Part shown: piece after piece, positions 45,865 to 57,637 of the stretch
How positions within the stretch are numbered: position 1 is the stretch's first letter
Layout: each line of letters starts with the position of its first letter
Assembly: GCA_015680685.1 (NCBI GenBank)
Contig: MNCI01004089.1
Span: forward strand, 362,674-426,673
Direction of reading: 5' to 3'
DNA: 64,000 nt
Source: Gnetum montanum
Taxonomy: Eukaryota > Streptophyta > Gnetopsida > Gnetales > Gnetaceae
The notes under the pieces: model-generated
What the model saw: only the letters and a program-made list of their open reading frames with translations
Databases searched by the model: none
Told to the model about the DNA's origin: nothing
Made by a program: the position numbers and the translations under genes

Positions 45865-47919
45865 ATGTCTCTCTCACAAGACTATGATAACGCAACAACT
45901 AGTAAGGCAATTCATTGGAGAACCAATGAATTATATGATGATGAAGATGAAGTTTGGAATACTCAATCTAATGTAGGGGTCTCTTATGTACCTAACCGAA
46001 GACAACATCATCCCAACTCACAAAATCATAACCTACCTAGTGACGATGAACCCCTACTAGCCACTAAGGGCCTTTTGCATATACAAGAGGTTGTTCGAAT
46101 ATCCCATAGGCATCATAAAGAGAGCCATATACCCAAGCTCGATTTAAACCACTTTCCCAAGTTTTCAAGAGGCTATGATTTAGATACGCAACATCATTTA
46201 CAAGCCTTCCATGATGCTTGTGTATGGAACAATATTGATAATGGATGACAAAAACTTAAGCTCTTTCCTATGACACTCATTGGCTAAGCAAAAGTATGGT
46301 ATAGGTCCTTAAGACCAAAATCAATTTGACGTTGGCCAACAATGGTAGAACTCTTCAATGAAAGATATCAAACCTATGCAAGAGTGTTAGCCTTGAGGAG
46401 ACAAATCCAAAAATGAAAATAGGGGCAACATGAACCCTTGGACATGGCCTTAGAAAGATACTATTCATTGTTAAACAATTGCCCAGGCCATGGATTCTCC
46501 AAGGAAAGGCTAATGTACCACATCATGGATGGGCTCCGCAATGAAACAAGGAAGACCCTAGGGATGTATGCTCGAGGTCAACTATACGAGCTACGAACCC
46601 ACCAATTCTAAGAGCTTATTAAGCGGGTAGCGAAAGAAGAAGGAGAAATGGCTAAATGGGAGAATGTTTAAAGCTCTCAATGGGACCAAAATCTCAAAAT
46701 AGCAAAGGTTCGTGATCATGAAGAGGAGAAATCAACTCACTTCAAGGAGGTGGAATCATCTTTGCCAATACTACAATCACTAGATGAAATTGAGGCAAAG
46801 ATCAATAAGATGATAGAATGGATACATGAAAGATGCAGAGAATATGCCAACACTATTAGAGGTAAAACCATGATGAACCAAGAAACAAGACAGAACACCA
46901 TTAGACAATTAGAAAGAAGGGTTGAAGAAAATAAGGATAAGAACTCAACTACTAATCATACGTATCAATCTAACATTTGCCTATACGATCACCCCAAAGG
47001 TCAATGCCCAATCTTGTCACATTTACATGAGCATTGGGAAGGAATGTTACATCCAGAGTTCGTACAAAAATACCGTGTTCAATCACAGTGGTAAAAATCC
47101 TAATTGTGGGGGAGGCCACCCTCAAGCTAGTCACATCCTTCATACCATCCAAACCCAAGTGCTTACTAGGTTCAGCATCCTATTTCCCCAGCTAGGTCAA
47201 CATCCTCTATCTCACCACATCATTATCATTCTCCTAAGTATTATCAACCCATGTCCTCTCTTACAAGATCACCACCTCATGTTCCTTGCACTTCTCCTCA
47301 CCCTCAATATTCTCACCCTTCACCTCCTTCTACCTTGCCACCGATTGTGCCAGAAAGTTTTGCACCACAGCACCAACCCACAAACATTACTTGTGCTACT
47401 ACGGTCAATAGCAATTGAGGTCCTCCACAATGTCAAAAGCATTTTTTCTTTAGGCATGACCAAAGAAAGAGATAGCACACTTCCAAAACCACTACATCCT
47501 CCAACCCAGCGCAAGTTCAACGCTATGATGCATCTACCTCCTCAAACACAATGCCTCTTGTTACCTTATCAAGGCCACCAACCAATACTCCAACTACCAT
47601 GTGGCCCAATGAATATAACCACATAGGGAGACATACTGATCCTTGCATACCATCTTATGGTCACGGGTGCCATGGTGGGTCAACTCTTTATCAATTAACC
47701 ACATCTTATAGTTTGCCCTACTATGCCTACTTTAATCAAGTGTGTGAACCCCAATTTGAGTACATTCCAACCACCACATCAAAGGACACCCAATGGTTTG
47801 GATATGACCGAACTCCAATGTTCCCAAAATGCTTGGATCCAAACCTTCCATTTATTAATTCTCGCCATGATCAAAAGTTAGTTATGGGGGATATCCTCCA
47901 TTCTAATGAGCAGAATTAA
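45865..47919 (+). pseudogene. Element B1 ORF1: gag-like protein (~680 codons, with stops)
   Basis: ATG at 45865 (MSLSQDYDNATTSKAIHW). One frame is kept to 47919 with scattered stops, several readable as CAG/CAA-to-TAG/TAA or TGG-to-TGA. Order as in C: DEPLLATKGLLHIQEVVRI, LDLNHFPKFSRGYD, LFNERYQTYARV, EPLDMALERYYSLLNNCPGH, KINKMIEWIHERCREYANT, LYDHPKGQCPILSHLHEHW, Pro/Ser/Tyr-rich tail. It lacks the Ser-rich insertion of C. Confidence 0.8.
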
Positions 47920-49342
47920 TAAATGTTTTTTTCCTTTTCTTTAATTTTACAATTTTTTATTTTCCAATTTTTCATCTTTCCATTTGTTGTTTTATCTTTT
48001 TATTTTTTCTTTTATCTTTTAATTTATTGTTTATCTTTTTATCTTTTTATGGGTAATCTCATCTATGAATAATACATTCATGTGACTCGTTGGTTGAGGT
48101 GTTGTTCTATGCTATCAAGTCTCAGGTGACTAATTATTTGAATAGTGAGCCCACCATGTCCACCCAACCATTCTATTAATAAGAGGTTCTACTCTGGGTA
48201 TGATGATATTCTTGTCATCATGAAAACTTAAAAGTAATTTTGTGCTCATTATGTCCAGAACAAAAAATGATGGACTAAGAGGGAATGGCCAAGGTGTGAC
48301 ATCAAGGGGACTTGTGGATTCTCTTTAGTGCTATTTGTAGGTGCTATCATGTAGCCTGGTTGTACTAAGATCCTTGTAGATCTAACGAAAAATGGAAGTA
48401 AGAGTAATAAAGGCACTCAATCAAGAAACTTAATGTTGTTCTGGGGGGTCCCACTGGAAAGACATGCACCCATGCCCGAAGGTTGGTAGCTTCTCCGATT
48501 CACTGTTGGAAAAGACAAAGTGCCAAAAAGGATAAAAGAAGAAAAGGAAAAGAAAACATCAGAAAAAAAAACAAAAACAAAAAAATGTTGCCAAGCAAAC
48601 TCCTCCCTTGGACAAAACACCAAGTGATTGTACATTTGCTGTCATGGTTCTCTTATGGTTGTGCATCATTAGATAACATAATGCAATGTCACTGATCGGA
48701 AGAATGGACTTGGTTTTGATTTTGGAGCGATGGGCTAATGACACATTAATCACGTGCTACGCTCAGGATTCATTGTGCCTTGGGTCAGTTACCTAATGTC
48801 CTGATCTCTGCAATCCTTTCTATAATTCACCTCATCTTGCTGTTCGTGTATTTTTGACTTGTGTCTTGTGTAGCATAGAATTCTTACCTCATCATGGTAG
48901 TATCTACATGTGTGTGTTTTGTGGAACTAGTATGGATTACATTTAACCCTTTTAGTGCCTATGGACATTTTCAGGTGTGGTTACGTAAGGGCATGATAGG
49001 TAGGAACTAGCTTTGGGGAGGACCCACTTGTGTAACTTTTATAATTTGCACTCTTTGCACATCACCACATCATCTTACACCCTCCAAGTATTGCATTGCT
49101 ACAATTATCTTTTCCTTTATCATCATTCTAATTCAAACATTTCTGTGCACCGCTACATGTCCTTTTTCCTCATCATATTCATGAATTTCATTGTTACATT
49201 CCACCTCATTACACTCTTGGTGCCTTTAGTTCTCTTTACAAGTTACCCTAGATCTTTCAACTCAACCTTAAATTCTTCATTTTTGGCCTTGGAAATTCAA
49301 AAATTTATCAATTTTTTCAAGTACCCTATTTCAGAAGGGTCA
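47920..49342 (+). other. Element B1 spacer between ORF1 and internal promoter
   Basis: Conserved with C but no sustained frame. T-rich after ORF1, with a Lys/Arg-coding A-rich patch near 48525-48590. No function assigned. Confidence 0.55.
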
Positions 49343-49660
49343 TGATATCGGGTCTACGCTATTGGGTACACGATATTGCATCTATAAATACTATATATAT
49401 GGACCCCTTGCGCACATCAACATCATTCTTCATTGTTCATGCAAGGGGAGTTGTTGAAATTTTCTTCCACCAATTTTCGAGCTTGCGCACCCACCATTCA
49501 AACATCGATAACCTACTCATTAACACTCCAATTCTCGTTCCACTTGAACCTACTTAAACCCGAAGTGTTTAACTTAGTAGTGGGGGAAGGGTATGTTCCA
49601 ATTTGCACGTAGTTTTTTTGAAATTCATCGTTTCTCGAAGGATATCATAAGGGTAATTGA
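49343..49660 (+). promoter_or_regulatory. Internal promoter-like block of element B1
   Basis: CATGATATCGGG and ACGATATTGC precede CTATAAATACTATATATATGG (49382-49402). AACTTAGTAGTGGGGGAAGGG (49571-49591) is purine-tract-like, and ATAAGG|GTAATT at 49652 is a splice-donor candidate. An acceptor TTGTAG lies immediately before the ORF2 ATG at 49903, giving a ~250-nt leader intron. Confidence 0.6.
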
Positions 49661-49902
49661 CCTTAAAATTGTTAGAAACAATTGCCAAATTAATTTTATC
49701 TCTTTACCCAAACCATGAAAATTATTTTTTGAAATTACCTAATCAAAATAGGGCATAATATCAAAACTTTTAGGGAAATTTTTGTGAAAGTCTCTAACTC
49801 TGAATCACACGAAGCAAGAAATGAATCTATTAAGGCAAGAAGTAAGGTATAAATTAAATTCTGTAAATAGCCTTACTAATAGATGGTTCCGTGTAATTGT
49901 AG

Positions 49903-52634
49903 ATGACCCCTAAAAGAAGACAACAAGGAGGACCCTCTCAAGGTGCATCCAAATGGCCAAGGAGAGGTAGAGGCTAGGCATCTCTTGAGGAACATACAGA
50001 ACATGAGGCATAATCATTCAGCATTCATCAGGAACCTCCTGTTACTGTGCAATCAAGACATGCTGAGGGAGGAGACGGCAGAGCATTTGAATAGGGACAA
50101 CACCTCATGTTGTCTTCAGAATGTGTTCAGGCAATTCATGAAAAGTCCACGTCAACAATTGTGATTGTGGAACTCAACTTTGGACTTCTCACTGAGTTTG
50201 CTCCCGAAGCAATCAAGGACCAACTTAAAGGGTCCCCAATGTGGCCTATTTTCTCCAAAAGTGGTGATTGGTACCTGGGAGAAACGTATCAATTTTGACA
50301 CAATAAAGAAGAAGGCACCACCATTGATATTGGTGGTGTTTCTATTGATTTCTCTGCCAAAGCCATTTCAAAAGTGTTGAATCTTTTGAACATAAGGCCC
50401 AAAGTTGCTCACTTGTCCACTCATTCCGATGTTGGTGCATGAAAGATATGGTTGAAAAGGGTGTACGACAAGGAAGACAAAGCATATGGAGAGCTGACAC
50501 TTGAAGAGAGAATCTACTTCAAAATCGACACATATCACATCTTCCCCAAAAAGGGTTTAAACAAAATTTCCACATATGCGGCTAGAGGAAGTGCCATCTT
50601 GATGGGCAAGGTTAATGCCAACCTACCCCATCTATATATCTTACAAAAATTTTAAGGTGGTTCGAAGAACATAAGACGAGGAAGTTTGCATTGCTCTTTC
50701 CTTGTCTCATCAGGAAGCTGTGCCAACGTGCTGAAATTCTGGGGTACACTAATGACGTCCCCAGAAAGGCCCAAAATGCTTCGTTTGCTAAATTACTAAA
50801 GCCACCAGCCCTAAGGAAAAGTGCTGGTGAGACACTAGAGCCTGAGTAGGAACAAGAACCGGGGCTCAACACACAAATTACAAGCTAACAAGACTAGCCA
50901 CCACCGCCACTGCAGGATTATTGACCATCAATGAGCCATCTTAGGGCCATCGCTGAAACGGTCAGTTGGGGAAGCCATGATGAGGCCAATCTCTTTAGGG
51001 TCATCGATGATGTCGTATGACCCACGATCTCAATTGATCACATACAAGGTAAGGTATCTATCCAAACAGGAGGAGGGGAATCACACTGGTCACAACAGAT
51101 CTCTGGGAATGATGCATCTTTTTAGGTGCAATTAGAAACTAGTGAAGGCACCACAGTAGTGATCATGCAGCACCAAGATGCAACAGGAGCTGCAAAAGTG
51201 GTCACAGACCACATAAAAGAATCATTCAATGTCCTTATTGTGCCATTGGCAGATTTTACAGGAGCACATGATGCTCAAACTTTGGCCAGACCCTCGATGA
51301 CTCCTGCAGAGCATAAGGATGTTCTAGATCAGGTGCTACAGAAAGGACAAGTGATGACATCCCTGTTTAACATCCCTTAAGATGTCACAGCAACTTAGTC
51401 AGACCTCATCTTCACAAAAGGGAAGTTGATCATGGTAGAGGTTAGGGCCAAGCATGCAAAGGAGGAGTTAAAAAGATTTCGAGAAAAGCTTGTCACTCTA
51501 CAAGCTGCATAGCGGGATCCATCCCAATTCATCCTTGCAGAATAGCTAGAGTCCTTCCAGACCGAGCAACTGAATAAATTACTAGCAGAGAATAAAAGAG
51601 TGGTGGAGGAAAAAGAAAAGGCCAATTGGGATGCTTCCAAGGCACAAGCTCAAACATATGCACCTGCCAAAGCACTAAAGGCCTTATAAGAGAAAAATAA
51701 ACAACTTGTCGCTGATAATTTCTGGTTGATTACAGTGGAAAAACAAAAGAATGTTCTCGAACAAAATTTTTAGCAATTGCAGGAACAATTAATAAGGGTC
51801 AACTAGGACATGAATCGCTTGACTAGAAAAAATAGAACCCTCTCAATGGAGGAGGTACACGCGATCTATCAAAAGATGGCAATTGAAATAAGTGTGTGGT
51901 AGAATGAGGCCAAGCGACATGAGAAGCTCAAAGAGCACTTCAGAGATTAGGTGGAGATGTACAAACAGGTGATAGAAAAAGAAATCCATATGGCCAAAGC
52001 CCATATTAACACTCTCAGTGCTCAAAACACTGATTGCCAGACCATACTGGATACTTATGCCTTCCCCCTCTAAGCTAAACTGAAAAGTTGGGACTTGCAA
52101 ATATAAGACCTTATGGAGTACATGGGGTTGGCAAACCTGCAGTATACCAACTTGGCCATGTTAACAGCAGGATGCCCGAGGACAGAATTGGAAAAGAAAA
52201 TAGCAACCACCTATGCGAAGTATAAAATAGAATTTGCTGAGCACAAGAAGACACTGTAGAAATTAGAAGTGGCAAATTTTGAATTAGAGGTGGTCAAGAG
52301 TAGCTATTAAGAACAAAAGGATGTTGCGGCAAACTTGGCTTGACAGCTCACAGACTACCAGGAATACAAGGATAAAGCCAAAGCTTATGAAGAGGAACGA
52401 CGACTGTTTGTGGCTTGGTATGTCAAGGCCAACCAAATGTTTCCACAACTATTGTGTCCATGGAAGGTGCCAACTCCATCAAACATTGGAGCATCAACAT
52501 GGATGGCATAAGATCCTCGAACCAAAGAAGAAGAGCTCCAGGCACTCCTTCAGAGATATTAATTTCCAAAACCTGGAGCACAAGATAAGAGAAAGAGACC
52601 CATGGAGGAACCATCGTCACCAGGAACCACATGA
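49903..52634 (+). pseudogene. Element B1 ORF2: plant-transposon-protein-like domain plus coiled coil (degraded)
   Basis: ATG at 49903 (MTPKRRQQGGPSQG) directly after an acceptor AG. Then VQAIHEKSTSTIVIVELNFG, LLTEFAPEAIKDQLKGSPMW, GELTLEERIYFKIDTYHIFP, RGSAILMGKVNANLPHLYI, FPCLIRKLCQRAEI, and a Pro-rich hinge. A long charged region follows (SFQTEQLNKLLAENKRVVEE, VAIEISVW, TAGCPRTELEKKIATTYAKY). Ends MEEPSSPGTT-stop. Interrupted by stops and frameshifts; length similar to C and E. Confidence 0.68.
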
Positions 52635-52862
52635 GTCCAATAAATTTTGTTTTTTTGACAATTCTGTGTGTGTCCCAATTTTGTTTTGTTCAATTCCACA
52701 CTACAGCATGAGTAATTCCTAATTAGTCAAATAATCCCATACCTATCTACTGTGTAATTAATCGAACCCGTTTTCATTTTGTCTAACTCGAAGACGAGTT
52801 GTTATTCAGTTGTGGGGCTATGATGAATTGTGTTTTGCCAGGCCCCAATATCAGATCCTCTA
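52635..52862 (+). other. Element B1 3' leader, purine tract and duplicated LTR start
   Basis: CAAATAATCCCATACC as in the relatives, then CAGTTGTGGGGCTA ending at 52820. A 42-bp imperfect copy of the LTR start (TGATGAATTGTG, 52821-52862) precedes the proper 3' LTR start at 52863. Confidence 0.75.
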
Positions 52863-53705
52863 TGATGAATCGTGTTTTGCCAGGCCTCGATATTGGATCC
52901 TCGATATCAGGTACGCGATATCACGGCCTGGGCAACAATATCGAATACACAATATTGTGATTTCTGTGTAAGCCTATAAATACACATTTGGACGCACAGG
53001 AACAGGGAAAGTCAGATAGTGTTAGAGTAGTCTTTTTGTCAGTTTTCAATTCTTTCCCCAGTGCATGCCTGCAATGTGATGATTGTAATTGTATGGAACC
53101 TTTATTCGAGTGTGACGTACTTGTACACGCACATGATCAACAATAAAGATCAAGATTACTCCATCATTGCAGCATTCACTTAGTTTTTAATTGTTTAATT
53201 GTTATTGTTATTTCTTTTTTTCTTAATTAATATTTCTTTACTATCATTTACTAACTCTGTTGTTAAATGCAGAATGAGTACGACTTAATCATAAACATTG
53301 AAGTGTAACTACTTGGTAACCTAGTAGCATATTTAAGAGTGCTTAAGTAATGTGTGCTTGGTAATCCCAGAAGTAGTACATGAGGTCCAAGATGTGTATG
53401 GATGATTAAGAATGGATGCTCATCGCACTTAGGCTAGTTTAGATTTGCTTCTCATTGCTTATTAGCTTACAACAAGTTTATTTCCATTGTCTCTAGGAGT
53501 AGCACTAGTTTAGGATCACATCATTTGTTTCACTTTGGACTAAACCATACGTGACCAAGTACTAGTCCAAGTGGGAAGACAACAAACTGTGATCAACATG
53601 TAACTATCTAGATACCACAACTAGTCTATCTGCGGAGTTCGACCGAATCGTGCATAAACGCTCGTATTCGTATAGTTGAGTGTAGAGGTACCTCACCACT
53701 CACCA
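52863..53705 (+). mobile_element. Element B1 3' LTR (843 bp)
   Basis: TGATGAATCGTG ... CCACTCACCA (last bases mutated from CTCATCA). U3 has CTCGATATTGG, CTCGATATCAGG and GCGATATCACGG, then CCTATAAATAC. Confidence 0.9.
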
Positions 53706-54562
53706 AATGTTAAAGTTGGTTTAATTCTGTTATGAAAGCTTTCTTTGAAAAGAAATAGTACTACTTTTTTTAGAACAAAATGATGGATATTTTACCATCA
53801 CTGCATATGAAAACTATAACAATGAGCTTGCTAATTAACTAGGAAATTAAATATAGAGAAAGTTAATCAGTTAAATGAAATATAGACAAGCCCTGGAAAA
53901 TTTCCTTCATATAAATGTTCTAATTCCTTGCAATGATAAAGTTCTCAGAAAAATATTTCTACGAAAATTACGATTGTGCCCATAAGATATGAACTCATTC
54001 GCATGCAGCTCTTAAGAAGAAAATAGCACTCTCAAATATCAATACCAGTTATCTTACCATCGTCTTGTCCATATGGTACAGTTTGAATCTCATCAGAATG
54101 TTAATGCATTTTCACAAACCTCACTGGCCTTGGCAGATGGCGCTAAATGTCTCAGGCCACTAGAATAAGAGATACTTAATGGCTATAAATCACATATTCT
54201 GTCTTCTAGAGTTCAAGCTTGCACATGCATTCTATTTTAACAGATAAATGATCAATATTTCGTTTCACTCTTTTTTCCCCATAAATTTACTCGTTGATTT
54301 TCATCATTGAGCTGCCCCATAAGGCGACCCTCTAATGCAGTCATATACATTGTGCCCTTTGTTATTGAATAAAGTTTCCCTTGTCATTATGGGTTATATA
54401 TTCTTCTTATTTATTTTAATTTTTTGTAAATTGTAACAAAATTCTTGTATTCAAGAAGGATGTAAAATGCTCAGGCAGAAGACAAACAACATGTTTGAAT
54501 ACGTATGGATATTAAAAATTACATGGTTCTCTCAAAGCTTTCCAACCTTTCTGGCTTTCCAG

Positions 54563-54956
54563 GGGGACGCTTATTCTTCAAGCGTATATGCAGTAGATCA
54601 AATTGTAAAGATGGGAACTTCAGTCGATTATGGCATATGTAAGGGGAAGCCAAAGGATGGAAAACCATGCACAACTGCCATAAACAAGTTCTGTTGGCAC
54701 TTGTAATTCTACATTTTATCAATAGCTCATTTGATTTATTACATTTGTTTAGTTGTTCAAATACTATTATTTTGATCTTAATCTCATTATTGGGATGTTG
54801 CAGAAGTCATGGACCACATTGTCAGCTGTAAGTTTAGTAGTTTACCAATTTACCTGTACACACAATTAATGAATACACTGTTTTTAAGTATTCTGAAGTT
54901 ACCTTCCAGACTTCTCAGAAAAAATATATAACAAAACGCGCAGAGTTGGGTGGAGG
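54563..54956 (+). pseudogene. MCM10-like zinc-finger gene fragment (copy B)
   Basis: Exon-like blocks: 54563-54702 after CTTTCCAG (GDAYSSSVYAVDQIVKMG, TSVDYGICKG, KPKDGKPCTTAINK), 54804-54827 after TGTTGCAG (SHGPHCQ), 54910-54956 after CCTTCCAG (TSQKKYITKRAELGG). Donors GTAATT and GTAAGT are present. Together they cover the MCM10 zinc finger with its Cys/Cys/Cys/His region. The phase between the second and third blocks does not fit, and no upstream or downstream exons were found, so this is a non-functional fragment despite better preservation than copy A. Confidence 0.65.
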
Positions 54957-55250
54957 GTTAAGTGTTAGAAATAAATCTGAAACATAACACATTATAATCG
55001 GGTAGTGTATTGCGTGCATACATCAACCAATCAAACAGGCCACCAATCATACACTTGAGTTATTTTCATGAATTTGTAAAATTCATACATGACTTGAACT
55101 CAAACTATGTCAATTACAGTTTCAAAATTTTATTCATATGGTTGCAGAATTTGCACCTCCCATTCTCTCTGGAAAAGCAGTAGAGGGCAACTTCTGGAAT
55201 GCATTCATACTATCTATTCAAAGGAATGGGAAATGCATATATTTCAGCCT

Positions 55251-56377
55251 TCACCTTGGTGCAAGATTAAGATTGAAGGAGCGACCTGCATTCATCCTTA
55301 CTGTCCTCCTCCTCCGAGAACGAGTCGCAGTTGGAGTTGAAGAAGTGATATGAACAACTGGTGAAGAAGGCAATGGCTCTTCCGAATTAAACAATCCCAA
55401 CTCAACCGAGAAATCCCTTCCACCAAGCAATTCATAAAGGAGGGTAAACAGTTCATGATCACTCACGTCTCCATGATTGCTTCTCCAACTCACAATTCTC
55501 AGCGGCTCCTGCTCCTCTCGCGCCTCATCCATTGCTCTTTTTCTTTCTGCACATTCATCTGGAAACAAGAGCTGAATGCAGTTCCAAATCATTGAATTGA
55601 CCAGAGGCCCCTCCCTGCCAAAATTAAGCTCTCCACGGCACTTAGGGCATCGGCTGCCGCAGGATCTTAAAGAATCAATTAGGCAAGCTTTGCAGAAAGT
55701 GTGGGAGCAGGATACTGTGCAAGGCTCGTAGCATAAATCCAAACAAACAGAACAAGCCAGCACATCTTTCAGCTGTTGTAATCTGTCAGCTTCTTCTACA
55801 TCATCAAAAAATTCTATCTCATTAAACTTATTCGAAAAACTCCTACCGTCTCTTTCTGGCAACATAAATTCAGTTTGGCATTCAAACTTAATTAACCCAG
55901 AGCCCTTTAAAACAGTCATCATAAAAAAATATGAAAGGCATTCAAAGTTAATTCGCCCAAAACCCTTTGAAGCAATCATCATAAAAAATATGAAGGGCAT
56001 TCAAATTTAATTAGCCCAGAGCCCTTAAAGCAGTCATCATAAAAATATGAAGGGTGCGGAACAAAACCTGAATCAGGCTCTCTTAGAGCTGCTGCTTCAG
56101 CCTCCTTAGGGTATTTAGCAGCAGGTTCAGAAACCCTAGTCAACTTCCGGGGCCTGCTGCAAGAGGAAGAATCCACATCTGAATCGGTTTCAGAGGACAT
56201 CAATCTGCGATTTCTCAAGTTGTATCTTCTACTCGACCTTACTGGGGATTCTCGAGCAGCAGCAGAGGGAGCATCAGCAGACCCAATAAGATCGTTATCA
56301 TTGAACTGCAACTGCGGACCCGGAGCTGGACCGGATTCGGATGTGCTCCTTTTGTTTCCCCGAAGAAGAGCCGGCAT
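55251..56377 (-). CDS. RING-finger (C3HC4) protein, probable E3 ubiquitin ligase, two exons, 304 aa
   Basis: Exon 1 56377-56068, intron 56067-55856 (212 nt), exon 2 55855-55251. The donor is CAG|GTTTTG and the acceptor TTGCCAG|AAAG. The phases fit exactly (310 + 605 nt = 305 codons with stop TGA). Splicing removes the frame conflict and the three-unit minisatellite between the two open frames. Residues 1-60 are Ser/Arg-rich with RYNLRNR (51-57), perhaps nuclear. An acidic patch (EFFDDVEEAD) precedes the RING: C138, C141, C153, H155, C158, C161, C173, C176. NSMIWNCIQLLFPDE follows, a segment common after RINGs in plants. The C-terminus is Ser/Thr/Arg-rich. RING proteins usually recruit E2 enzymes to transfer ubiquitin; the target is unknown. 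Convergent with the MCM10 fragment. Transcription is unproven. Confidence 0.75.
55879..56054 (-). repeat. Intronic ~60-bp minisatellite (copy B)
   Basis: Three units of 60, 59 and 57 bp (55879, 55939 and 55998), each CATTCAAA ... ATGAAGG. It fills most of the 212-nt intron. Copy A has the same number of units with different A-run lengths. Confidence 0.88.
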
Positions 56378-56906
56378 CGTTGTTTGACTTGCTTGGTTTC
56401 TCTGGAATGAAATGAAATCTGATTCGGATGCTCCTGCTGGAACAAAGATTGAAATCTTGCGCCCGAAGCTCTATCGCCGACTTCTGAATCGCCAAGTGGC
56501 TACTGGGTTCGCTCGATGGTGAAGAATTTGAAGGCGTTGCCCTGTTTAAAAACGCTGTGCCCGTTTAAATTTAGGGCTTTCCGAAGAGGAAGAAGGCTAA
56601 CGAATACAAAGCTGAGGTAGCCACGGTAAAATCTTTGAAGCTTTTTCAGATTCTTGCTTTCCAATTTTAGTATTCATGAAAGCTTGGCTTTTGAAGGATA
56701 TTTAGCATGATAAAATAATAAGGTACCATGACTACCAACCCAATAACCGTTATGGTATAATTCGGCATAGAAGCCTTACAAAATACTTTTAAAAAAGTTC
56801 AATTGTTATGGTGTAATTTGGCATCATAGGCTCTATTTGCTATAGTATTGATTAAGTGTTGATTAGGTAAGGGATAGATTTTTTAGAAAAATACCTAGGA
56901 AAAAAA

Positions 56907-57060
56907 AGGAATGAGATGATAGTCTAATGGTAAGACACTTGATTTGGAAGTTTCAAGTTATTGGTTTAATTTTGGTGGGTAATACTCATTCCCTAATAAA
57001 TTTTAAATTAAAAGATAAAAAATCTTGAATTAAATATTGTTAGAAAACCCCTAATAGGAT
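56907..57060 (+). repeat. tRNA-derived SINE-like unit
   Basis: GATAGTCTAATGGTAAGACA resembles a tRNA A box and GGTTTAATTTTGGTGGG a B box about 35 bp later, followed by AT-rich DNA. Not a functional tRNA. Similar units occur at 59.2-59.8 kb. Confidence 0.4.
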
Positions 57061-57637
57061 TTGAAAAAATATTTTGAAGTTGAAGATGTACAAGACCATC
57101 AAAAAGTAACATATGCTAAAACCAAATGATGCTCCTGTCAAAGATTGGTCACTTAAGCAATTCATGCTAAAGCAATCTTCCAATATGTGTTTGCTAGTAA
57201 AAAGATTTAGTGGCAAGACCATGAGTAAACCAAAATTACATTTAAGGGTTTAATTCTTTTTAAGCTCATGAATTGCAAATGAATTTTTAAATCTTCTTTT
57301 TGTTCATTTTTTGAAAAAGCTTAGGCAAGTGATTTTAATACTAATTTTAATTAACTTATTTGCATATCTTTATTTAGAAAGAATGTCAATTTGCTTATGT
57401 AATGTAAAAGAATGTCTAAATCTCCTTTTTATTTTTTATTTTTTGGAAAGGCTTAGTAAAGCAATTTCAATCCCAATCTTGATTGAACTTAGTTGCAAGT
57501 CTCTATCTATTTTTTCAAATAATTAAGATATTAGCTTAGTGGTAAGAGTCTTGGCATTAGTTGTTAATTAAAAAATTTCTTTAAAAGGGATTTTGAAACT
57601 AATCTGATAGATCCAAGGGATCTTAGCGGATGCAAGT

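Larger units (their letters stand above)
44883..53705 (+). mobile_element. Element B1: non-autonomous LTR retrotransposon, 8.8 kb, no pol
   Basis: Perfect target duplication AATGT (44878-44882 and 53706-53710). Copy A shows the empty site (GAGAATGTTAAGG near 5968). Layout as in C: 5' LTR, primer site, ORF1, spacer, internal promoter-like block, ORF2, purine tract, 3' LTR. No protease, RT or integrase. Confidence 0.93.
53711..57605. repeat. Copy B of the 9-kb duplication, right part
   Basis: Resumes with TAAAGTTGG and is collinear with copy A from about 5975 to 9712. Holds the MCM10-like fragment and the RING gene. Similarity to A ends at ACTAAT (57600), exactly where element A begins in the other copy. 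The duplicated unit may have been longer. Confidence 0.88.

Noticed and set aside
55107-55353. + strand ORFs of 71-77 codons facing the RING gene (also 7350-7569)
   Set aside because: They are antisense to the last RING exon and its 3' flank and show no family motif.
56911-56985. tRNA gene candidate
   Set aside because: A- and B-box-like words are present, but no acceptor stem or anticodon arm can be drawn; a SINE-like remnant is more likely.
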